Source of the DNA: Hymenobacter jeollabukensis
GTDB lineage: Bacteria > Bacteroidota > Bacteroidia > Cytophagales > Hymenobacteraceae
Reading direction: 5' to 3'
DNA length: 64,000 nucleotides
Assembly (NCBI RefSeq): GCF_005771675.1
Contig: NZ_VAJM01000001.1
Location: 434,001 to 498,000 of the forward strand
Shown piece after piece: positions 11,013 to 17,333 of this stretch; within the stretch, counting starts at the first letter, position 1, and each line of letters starts with the position of its first letter. Position numbers and translations under genes: made by a program. The notes beneath the pieces are model-generated. The model was not told where the DNA came from. It worked only from the letters and a program-made list of their open reading frames with translations, and ran no database searches.

Positions 11013-11990
11013 ATGCTTAATTGGCTGTATTCCTGGTCGCAATGGGAGGCTGCGCTGGCCGCGGCGGCCGGACTATTGTACCTGGGCTACGTGCAGCGCA
11101 CCGTTCGCCTGGCGCGGCCCCTGAATCAGTCGGGCTGGCGGGTGGGCTGGAAACTGCTGCCGCGCCTGCTGGCCTTTGCCCTGCTGCTGGTGGCCCTGCT
11201 GGGCCCCGCCTACGGCCTCACCCAGCGCGCCGTGCGCACCGCCGGCAAGGACCTGTGGCTGCTGGTCGACCTTTCGCGCTCCATGGATGCCGACGACGTG
11301 GCGCCCTCACGCCTGCAGAAAGCCCGGGCGGAGCTGGAAGAGCTGGTACGCCGCTTCCCGGCCGACCGCATCGGCCTGATCGTGTTCAGCTCCGAAGCCT
11401 ACGTGCACTGCCCGCTTACCTACGACCAGGACGCGCTGCTGCTGCTGCTCAGCACCCTCGATACTCGCCTGGTGCCACCCGGCAGCACCGACCTCGCCCA
11501 ACCGCTAAACCTGGCCCTCGCGCGCGCGGCCGCCAGCAGCGCCGATTCGGCCGGGGCCGCGCCACGGGCCACGGCGCTGGTGCTCGTCAGCGACGGGGAA
11601 GACTTCGGGGAAAACCAGGAAGCGGTGCTGCGTGACCTGGCTCGCAGCGGGCAGCGCCTGTTCACGGTGGGCGTGGGCACGGCGGCCGGCGGGCGCATTT
11701 CGCGGCCGGGCGGCTACCTGCGCAACGCCCAGGGCAAGCCCGTGGTGACGCGGCTGCAGGCCGCCCCGCTGCGCCGCCTGGCCGAAGCTACCGGCGGAAT
11801 TTACGTGGAGCTAACTGATCAGCGCGACGAAATGCCGCTGCTGCTGCGCGCCCTGAGCCGCCTCGAAGGCCAGGCTCAGCAGGTGCGCACCGTGACGGTA
11901 GCCGACAACCGCTACACCTACCCGCTGGCGGCGGCCCTGCTGCTGCTGGCGCTGGATGTGGTGCTCACCGTTACCGTTATCAAGCCATGA
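11013..11990 (+). CDS. batB: BatB-like von Willebrand factor A membrane protein
   Basis: The 325-residue protein has a membrane segment near residues 50-68, a VWA domain, and a closing membrane helix (YPLAAALLLLALDVVLTVTVI). The MIDAS metal site is complete: DLSRS at residues 86-90, a GSTDLAQ threonine, and VLVSDGEDFG. It belongs to the Bacteroides aerotolerance (Bat) proteins, whose exact role is unresolved. The start at 11013 puts the first transmembrane segment in the normal place. Its stop overlaps the start of batC by 4 bp. The batA gene and the MoxR/DUF58 genes that usually precede it are absent; tRNA genes lie there instead. Confidence 0.85.
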   Translation: MLNWLYSWSQWEAALAAAAGLLYLGYVQRTVRLARPLNQSGWRVGWKLLPRLLAFALLLVALLGPAYGLTQRAVRTAGKDLWLLVDLSRSMDADDVAPSRLQKARAELEELVRRFPADRIGLIVFSSEAYVHCPLTYDQDALLLLLSTLDTRLVPPGSTDLAQPLNLALARAAASSADSAGAAPRATALVLVSDGEDFGENQEAVLRDLARSGQRLFTVGVGTAAGGRISRPGGYLRNAQGKPVVTRLQAAPLRRLAEATGGIYVELTDQRDEMPLLLRALSRLEGQAQQVRTVTVADNRYTYPLAAALLLLALDVVLTVTVIKP

Positions 11991-12859
11991 TGCGGCCGGT
12001 CCTGCTTCTATTATTGCTCTTTATTGGTAGCTGGTGGGACGCGTTTCAGCGCGTGCAGCACGCCAATGAGGCCCAGCAACTTGGCGCCGCCGCTTTCAGC
12101 CGCCGCGACTACCGCGCCGCCGCCGCCGCGTTTGCCCGGGCGCGGGAGCTGGGCAGCCGCTCGGCCCAGCTGCAGCTCGACCTTGGGCACGCCTACGCGC
12201 AATCAGGCCAGTCGGCGGCGGCCCGGGAGGCGTATGGCCAGGTGCTGACCAACGCTTCGGCCGCGCTGCGGAGCCTGGCCCGGCAGCAGCTGGCCGTGCT
12301 GGCGGCTACCGAGGGCAACTACCCGCAGGCGGTGGCGCTGCTGCGGCAGGCCCTGACCGATAATCCGGCCAATGCGGTGGCGCGCTACAATTACGAGCTG
12401 CTAAGCCCGCTGCTCGGCCGCCGCCAGCCGCCGCAGCTGCCGCCCCCTCCCCCGCCGCCCGGCCAGGGCCAGCAAAACCGACCCAAATCGGGTAATCAGC
12501 CGCAGCAAAAACCCCAGACCGCGCCGGACGCCAGCGGCACTACCGATGCCCCGGCCGGCGGAGGAAAGGCGCCCGGGCAGGGAACTTCGCAGGAAATGGC
12601 TCAGGGCACGGCCGGCGGTACTACGCGTGGTTTGGATGCGGGCAGCAGCGGCACCGCACCCGGCAAAGCGCCCAGCGCCGAGGCCGCTACGGCCGAAGAC
12701 AACCGCTTGGGCACCCGCCAGCGCGAGCCAGCGGGCAACCTCAACGAGGCGCAGGCCCGCCAGGTGCTTGATGCCCTGCAGGCCGCTGAGCAGCAGTATC
12801 TGCAGCAACTGCCTCACCGCGCCACCCGCCGCGCCGATCCGCGGAAACCAGCTTGGTAA
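11987..12859 (+). CDS. batC: BatC-like tetratricopeptide repeat protein
   Basis: The 290-residue protein has an N-terminal hydrophobic segment (MMRPVLLLLLLFIGSWW). About three TPR units follow (residues ~25-135: AAFSRRDYRAAAAAFARA, LGHAYAQSGQSAAAREAY, EGNYPQAVALLRQALTDNP). The next ~110 residues are a low-complexity linker rich in P, G, Q and A. The C-terminal helix NLNEAQARQVLDALQAAEQQYLQQ matches the end of BatC proteins. It starts inside the batB stop, so the two are translationally coupled. No BatD follows; the next gene is a thiolase with its own promoter. Confidence 0.8.
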   Translation: MMRPVLLLLLLFIGSWWDAFQRVQHANEAQQLGAAAFSRRDYRAAAAAFARARELGSRSAQLQLDLGHAYAQSGQSAAAREAYGQVLTNASAALRSLARQQLAVLAATEGNYPQAVALLRQALTDNPANAVARYNYELLSPLLGRRQPPQLPPPPPPPGQGQQNRPKSGNQPQQKPQTAPDASGTTDAPAGGGKAPGQGTSQEMAQGTAGGTTRGLDAGSSGTAPGKAPSAEAATAEDNRLGTRQREPAGNLNEAQARQVLDALQAAEQQYLQQLPHRATRRADPRKPAW

Positions 12860-12923
12860 ATTTGCTGTTACCAATAGGCAAACAAACGTTAGGCAGTTTC
12901 GCCGCAGGGCCGAAAAATCCTGC

Positions 12924-12931
12924 TACTTTTG
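12924..12931 (+). promoter_or_regulatory. Candidate -7 element of the thiolase gene
   Basis: TACTTTTG matches TAnnTTTG and lies 72 nt before the thiolase ATG, in the gap after batC. Confidence 0.4.
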
Positions 12932-13003
12932 GCGCGGTGCGGGCCTAGCGGGCCGCCCGGTTTCAGCCCCGAACTCATTCCCAACCCTACCCTACTTACC
13001 ATC

Positions 13004-14185
13004 ATGCAGACCAAAGAAGTCTACGTCATTTCGGCCGTACGCACGCCCATTGGCTCCTTCGGGGGCAGCCTTGCTTCGCTGTCGGCCGTCGAGCTGGGCG
13101 GTATCGCGCTGAAAGGGGCGCTGGAAAAAGCCGGCGTGGATCCTAAAGAAGTGCAGCAGGTCATCATGGGCAATGTGATTTCCGCTAACCTGGGTCAGGC
13201 CCCGGCCCGCCAAGCGGCTCTCAAGGCTGGCCTCGGCTATGAGGTGGAGTGCACGACCGTAAATAAAGTGTGCGCCTCGGGCTCGAAGGCTATTATGATG
13301 GCCGCCCAGGCCATCATGCTTGGGCAGGCCGACGTGGTGCTGGCCGGCGGCATGGAAAGTATGTCGAACGTGCCCTACTACCTCGACAAAGCCCGCTTCG
13401 GCGCCAAGTACGGCCACGGGCAGATGATTGACGGCCTGATGAAGGACGGCTTGTGGGACCCGTACCACAACTACGCCATGGGCAACGCGGCCGAGAATAC
13501 GGCCAAGGAAATGAACATCAGCCGCGAGGAGCAGGACGCCTTCGCCATCGAAAGCTACACCCGCAGCGCCAACGCGGCCAAGGCCGGCAAGAAGAAGGAC
13601 GAAATCGTGCCGGTGACCATCGAGCAGCGCGGCAAGACCGTGGTGGTGGAAGACGACGAGGAGTATCTGAAAGTCGACTTCGCCAAGGTGCCGGGCCTGA
13701 AGCCGGCCTTTACCAAGGAAGGCACCGTGACGGCCGCCAACGCCTCGACCCTGAACGACGGCGCCGCCGCCGTGCTGCTGATGAGCAAGGAAAAAGCCGA
13801 GGAGCTGGGCCTGACGCCCCTGGCCAAGGTGCTGGGCTTCGCCGACGCCGAGCAGGCCCCGGAGTGGTTTACCACCTCCCCCTCGCTGGCTATTCCGAAG
13901 GCGCTGAAAAACGCCGGCGTGTCGGCCGACAAAGTGGATTTCTACGAAATCAACGAGGCTTTCTCGGTGGTGTCGCTGGCCAACAACAAGCTGCTGAACC
14001 TGGAAGGCGACAAGGTGAACGTGTACGGCGGGGCCGTGTCGCTGGGCCACCCGCTGGGGGCTTCGGGCGCGCGCATCGTGACCACGCTGCTGAACGTGAT
14101 GAAGAACGAAGGCGGCAAAATCGGCGTGACGGGCATCTGCAACGGCGGCGGCGGTGCCAGCTCGCTGGTGTTCGAGAAGCTGTAA
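13004..14185 (+). CDS. Acetyl-CoA C-acyltransferase (thiolase)
   Basis: The 393-residue enzyme condenses or cleaves acyl-CoA with acetyl-CoA. The nucleophilic cysteine is C90 in VNKVCASGS. The other active-site parts are EINEAFSVVS, GHPLGASGAR and GICNGGGGAS. The start at 13004 gives MQTKEVYVISAVRTPIGSFGG, the expected N-terminus. Lacking genome context, I cannot decide between acetoacetyl-CoA thiolase and a beta-oxidation thiolase. The full length and the GHPLGASG form favour the biosynthetic acetyl-CoA acetyltransferase group. It stands alone with its own promoter and terminator. Confidence 0.93.
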   Translation: MQTKEVYVISAVRTPIGSFGGSLASLSAVELGGIALKGALEKAGVDPKEVQQVIMGNVISANLGQAPARQAALKAGLGYEVECTTVNKVCASGSKAIMMAAQAIMLGQADVVLAGGMESMSNVPYYLDKARFGAKYGHGQMIDGLMKDGLWDPYHNYAMGNAAENTAKEMNISREEQDAFAIESYTRSANAAKAGKKKDEIVPVTIEQRGKTVVVEDDEEYLKVDFAKVPGLKPAFTKEGTVTAANASTLNDGAAAVLLMSKEKAEELGLTPLAKVLGFADAEQAPEWFTTSPSLAIPKALKNAGVSADKVDFYEINEAFSVVSLANNKLLNLEGDKVNVYGGAVSLGHPLGASGARIVTTLLNVMKNEGGKIGVTGICNGGGGASSLVFEKL

Positions 14186-14443
14186 CCACGGATTCGCCGG
14201 ATTCTTCGGATTCCGCGGATTTTGTGGATGATCCAGCACCGGGTGGTGCCACGACTTTGGGAGTCGTGGCACCACTTTTTTATTATGGTGGCGAAGGGCT
14301 TTACTAATTCTACTTGTCTGCTGAGCCGCCATGTGGGCTGCTTACACGTAGTGGTGCCACGACTTTAGAGTCCTAGCACCACGCGTTCGGACGATAATCG
14401 TCCACGAAATCCGGGCAATCCGTCAAATCCGAAAAATCCGTGG
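14186..14443. repeat. Long inverted repeat built from 9-bp units
   Basis: The left arm (14186-14232) and right arm (14394-14443) are imperfect reverse complements that begin and end with CCACGGATT/AATCCGTGG. Each arm is itself a tandem of about five 9-bp units of the form CGGATTnnn. Two internal hairpins (14243-14275, 14351-14382) share GTGGTGCCACGACTTT. The element abuts the thiolase stop codon and has no coding sequence. Confidence 0.8.
14243..14281 (+). terminator. Terminator of the thiolase gene inside the repeat
   Basis: GTGGTGCCACGACT pairs perfectly with AGTCGTGGCACCAC around TTTGG (the stem spans 14243-14275) and is followed directly by a T-run. Confidence 0.8.
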
Positions 14444-14480
14444 TCCGCACGTTTGGCAGAATTTCTGCGTTTTTGCGGGC

Positions 14481-15893
14481 ATGAATCGAATCATGTTGCT
14501 TTTGCTGACGCTGCTCACGCTCGGCGCCCACGAGGCGCTGGCCCAGCGTCCGCGCCTTTTGACGACGTATTACGACACCACCCGCACCAAGCGGCGCGAG
14601 GTATACCACGCCCTGGTGGGCCGCGACACCGTGCTGGAGGGCGGCTACAAGCGCTTTTACCGCTCGGGCAAGCTGGAAGTGCAGACGGGCTACCGCGCCG
14701 GCAAGCCCGACAGCGCCTACGTGGAGTTCTTCGAGAGCGGGCAGCGGCGGCTGGAAGTGACCTTTCGCGACGGGCAGCGGCAGGGGCCGTTTCGCACCTT
14801 CTACCCCACCGGCAAGCTCGCGCAGGAGGGCAGCTACCTCGACGACCAGCCCAGTGGCACCATCAAGATGTACCACCCCTCGGGGGAGCTGAAGCTGGAA
14901 ACCACGCTGGAAAAGGGCCAGCCCACGGGCGTGGTGCGGCAGGTGTACGCCTCGGGCAAGCCGCAGGTGGAAATGACCTACGCCGGCGGCCAGCCCAACG
15001 GCCTCGTGCGCACCTACTTCCCCAACGGGCAGGTGCAGAGCGAAGGCACCTACCGCAACGGCCTGCTGGCGGGCGGCTACAAAACCTGGTACCAGAACGG
15101 GCAGGTGGAAACCGACGTGAGCATGGACAAAACCGGCCGGGGCACCATCAAAACTTACTACCCCTCGGGCAAGCTGCGCAGCGAGGGCAACTACGTGCCC
15201 GCCGCCGCCGCTACCCGCGCGGTGACCAACCAGCTCGGCGACGACCTGACCAAGCGCGCCCAGCAGCTGGCGCCGGGCACCGCCAACCTGGAAGGCCCGG
15301 TGAAGACTTATTATGAAAGCGGAACCGTCAAGAGCACCCAGACCTATAAGGGCGGCGTGCTGACGGGCACGGCACACTACTTCTATGCCTCCGGCAAGCC
15401 CGAGCAGGACGTGGCGTACTCCAATAACGGCAAGGACCGTAAGGTCACGGTGTATTTCGAGGAGGGCGGCACCAAGGAGGAGCAGGAGTACAAGAACGCC
15501 CAGCGCAGCGGAGCCTGGCGCACGTTTTTCCCCGGCGGCAAGCAGCTGCAACGTAAGGAAACCTACGCCAACGGCCGCCTGGTGGGCGAGCAGCTGACCT
15601 ATCACCCCAGCGGGCAGGTGCAGCGCAAGCTCCTGTATGAAGGGGGCCGCGCCAGCGGACTGGAGCAGGAATACTTCCCCTCGGGCAAGCTGCGCAGCGA
15701 AACCACCTGGAAATCGGGCAACAAGGTGGGCGCCTACCGCCAGCTGCGCGAGGACGGCACCGCGGAAGTGCAGGGACAATACCGCAACAACCGCGAAACC
15801 GGCGTGTGGAGCTACTTCGCGGCCGACGGCAAAACCGTGCAGCAGAAAAAAACTTTCCGCAACGGCCAGGAATTACCCGCGGGCAGCAAATAA
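14481..15893 (+). CDS. Secreted MORN-type (YwqK-like) repeat protein
   Basis: The 470-residue protein has a signal peptide, MNRIMLLLLTLLTLGAHEALAQ. About 17 units of roughly 23 residues follow the pattern G.....Y..(S/T/N)G......Y..G. Clear examples are FYRSGKLEVQTGYRAGK, TYFPNGQVQSEGTYRNG and YFPSGKLRSETTWKSGN. This is the MORN_2 repeat, often auto-named a YwqK antitoxin; no toxin is nearby and the protein is exported, so that name should not be read as function. It is probably a periplasmic or surface scaffold. No enzyme domain is seen. It is monocistronic, between two intergenic hairpin regions. Confidence 0.8.
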   Translation: MNRIMLLLLTLLTLGAHEALAQRPRLLTTYYDTTRTKRREVYHALVGRDTVLEGGYKRFYRSGKLEVQTGYRAGKPDSAYVEFFESGQRRLEVTFRDGQRQGPFRTFYPTGKLAQEGSYLDDQPSGTIKMYHPSGELKLETTLEKGQPTGVVRQVYASGKPQVEMTYAGGQPNGLVRTYFPNGQVQSEGTYRNGLLAGGYKTWYQNGQVETDVSMDKTGRGTIKTYYPSGKLRSEGNYVPAAAATRAVTNQLGDDLTKRAQQLAPGTANLEGPVKTYYESGTVKSTQTYKGGVLTGTAHYFYASGKPEQDVAYSNNGKDRKVTVYFEEGGTKEEQEYKNAQRSGAWRTFFPGGKQLQRKETYANGRLVGEQLTYHPSGQVQRKLLYEGGRASGLEQEYFPSGKLRSETTWKSGNKVGAYRQLREDGTAEVQGQYRNNRETGVWSYFAADGKTVQQKKTFRNGQELPAGSK

Positions 15894-15910
15894 TTCTCGC
15901 CGCTAACTCG

Positions 15911-15942
15911 CTGAACCGTCGGCTCCTGCAGGGGTCGGCGGT
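15911..15942 (+). terminator. Terminator after the MORN-repeat gene
   Basis: AACCGTCGGC and GTCGGCGGTT form an imperfect stem, followed by ATTTTTTTG. Confidence 0.55.
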
Positions 15943-16084
15943 TATTTTTTTGTTTCCAGGCAACGCCTGCTTTCCGGCTGCCATCTATACCCCCGAAAGC
16001 CGCTTAGCTACCCGCCGCTGCGACTTTTGGGTGGCCCAACCGGGGCCGCCGGAACGAGCTCGAAAAAAAATATTCAGCTCGTTC

Positions 16085-16240
16085 AATACTTTGTGCAACC
16101 TACGAATCGTTTCGTAGTCAGTAACCCGAGTGAATGAGTGAGTGAAAGGCCGGCGGAACCGCGGCCGCCGGCCGACTCCCTCCCGCTCAGCGACCAGCCG
16201 CCCAAGCAGCGCTGCGTCGCGGGTTCCGCCGGCTTTTTTT
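16085..16240 (+). ncRNA. Possible small RNA or attenuator with alternative hairpins
   Basis: Segment 16149-16160 pairs perfectly over 12 bp with 16222-16233, which is followed by seven T: a classic terminator. The overlapping segment 16148-16156 (GGCCGGCGG) also pairs perfectly with 16165-16173 (CCGCCGGCC), which excludes the terminator. A weak -7-like TACTTTG lies at 16088. The 5' boundary is a guess, and nothing recognisable ties it to a known RNA family. Confidence 0.3.
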
Positions 16241-16345
16241 CGACGCCCGGCAACGCTTCTCGTTGCGCTTCCATCTTCCGCTGCACACGCCCCGCCTCCC
16301 CTGCCTTTCTGAGCTTTGAAACTTCCCAATAAAAAAATTTACCAA

Positions 16346-16366
16346 GTACCTTGCTTTACAAAGTAC
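16346..16366. promoter_or_regulatory. Palindromic operator-like site, copy 1
   Basis: GTACCTTG, then CTTTA, then CAAAGTAC form a 21-bp near-perfect palindrome (one mismatched pair). It covers the -33 TTG of the promoter that follows. The same motif recurs at 17250-17270 ahead of the related outer-membrane gene. Confidence 0.55.
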
Positions 16367-16381
16367 CTGTAATTACCTTTG
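16351..16381 (+). promoter_or_regulatory. Promoter upstream of the gene at 16617
   Basis: TTG (16351-16353), 20 nt spacer, TACCTTTG (16374-16381). Both boxes and the spacing fit the Bacteroidota consensus. It predicts a leader of about 225 nt. Confidence 0.55.
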
Positions 16382-16616
16382 AACCGTTGAAAGCATCTAA
16401 CCAGCGCGGGGTCCGGTTCTGAACCAGGCACTGCCGGCCCCCGGGCCTGCTGCCAACCCCGCCTGGCCCCGGCGATGAGCCCTGCCAGCCCCTTGACTTC
16501 CAGCGACTCGTCTGTTTTTCTGCCGTAGTCGGCCTACCTGACAGCAACACGTGGATCCGCGGCCACGGCTGCCCGACGGCCTTACCCGTTCGTGTAACCT
16601 TTCCTTTTCCAAAGCC

Positions 16617-17057
16617 ATGTTGTTCTCCCTGCTGAACCGCGCTCTGCTGAGCGCCAGCCTCCTCGCCGCTTCCGTTTCCCAACCCGCCACGGCCAACCTG
16701 GCCGAAAACCCCGTGCGGCCCACCCTGCAGCTGACCGGCTCGTTCACCGGCGTGCTGCTCGATCAGTACACCGGCCGCCCGCTGCAGCAAGCCACCGTGG
16801 CCCTGATGCGCCAGGACAGTGAGCAGCTGATTTCCGGCGCTCTGTCGGCCGAAAACGGCGAATTCCGCCTCGACCGCGCCTCCTTCGGCCACTACACCCT
16901 GCACGTGGAAGTGCCTGGCTACCAACCCCTCCACGAAACCGTAACGCTGGCTGCCGGCCGCGACCTGATTGACTTGGGCACTTACGCGCTGATTCCGCTG
17001 AGCGCTACGGCTTCGACCAAAACGACGACCATGGTGGCCCTGGCTACCCAGCCCTAA
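16617..17057 (+). CDS. Small secreted carboxypeptidase-regulatory-like domain protein
   Basis: The 146-residue protein has a signal peptide (MLFSLLNRALLSASLLAASVSQPATA) and a single carboxypeptidase-regulatory-like beta-sandwich. Its signature runs GSFTGVLLDQYTGRPLQQATVALMRQ, then NGEFRLDRASFGHYTLHVEVPGY. The same domain forms the N-terminus of the beta-barrel protein encoded next (17334) and of the small protein at 20368. No barrel or plug follows here, so it cannot be a receptor by itself. The start at 16617 is set by the signal peptide; the frame is open upstream. Function is unknown. Confidence 0.7.
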   Translation: MLFSLLNRALLSASLLAASVSQPATANLAENPVRPTLQLTGSFTGVLLDQYTGRPLQQATVALMRQDSEQLISGALSAENGEFRLDRASFGHYTLHVEVPGYQPLHETVTLAAGRDLIDLGTYALIPLSATASTKTTTMVALATQP

Positions 17058-17220
17058 GCCACCTGCACCATGCACCGTCCCCGCATTCCCGGCCTTCAGC
17101 GGCTCAGTCCCGCTGCCTCTTTCCTCCGGTGGAGTCATGCTTGCCCCGCACTGGCAAGCTGACTTCCCGGACTCCGGGACGCTCCTATCCAGCCTTCGGA
17201 TAGTCCTTGATTGCCTCGTT

Positions 17221-17242
17221 GCGGATTTATCCGCCTTTTTTT
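17221..17242 (+). terminator. Terminator of the gene at 16617
   Basis: GCGGAT/ATCCGC around TT (17221-17234) is followed by C and seven T. Confidence 0.8.
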
Positions 17243-17249
17243 CGGCCAT

Positions 17250-17270
17250 GTACCTTGTTTTACACAGTAC
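17250..17270. promoter_or_regulatory. Palindromic operator-like site, copy 2
   Basis: GTACCTTG, TTTTA, CACAGTAC: 18 of 21 bases match copy 1 at 16346, including both GTAC ends. It lies 63 nt before the ATG of the beta-barrel gene. No good -7 element follows, so the promoter is unclear. Confidence 0.5.
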
Positions 17271-17333
17271 TAGCCACTCACAGGTTCCTTTCGTGCGACG
17301 TAACGTCAGCTCACTCACTCACCGCTCCTCGCT

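Larger units (their letters stand above)
15894..16616. other. 723-bp intergenic region with structured segments
   Basis: No convincing gene is present. In order it holds the terminator near 15911-15942, a GAACGAGCT/AGCTCGTTC inverted repeat (16052-16084), a TACGAA/TTCGTA palindrome (16101-16116), a segment with two alternative hairpins and a T7 tract (16148-16240), and a palindromic operator-like site with an overlapping promoter (16346-16381). The remaining ~235 bp is leader for the gene at 16617. Short open frames here have the composition of noncoding GC-rich DNA. Confidence 0.6.

Noticed and set aside
14481-15893. Toxin-antitoxin antitoxin (YwqK label)
   Set aside because: The MORN-type repeats justify the family name only. 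The protein has a signal peptide and there is no partner toxin nearby.
15985-16329. Short minus-strand open frame in the 15.9-16.6 kb gap
   Set aside because: Arg/Gly-rich composition, it crosses the structured hairpin segment, and it has no motif.
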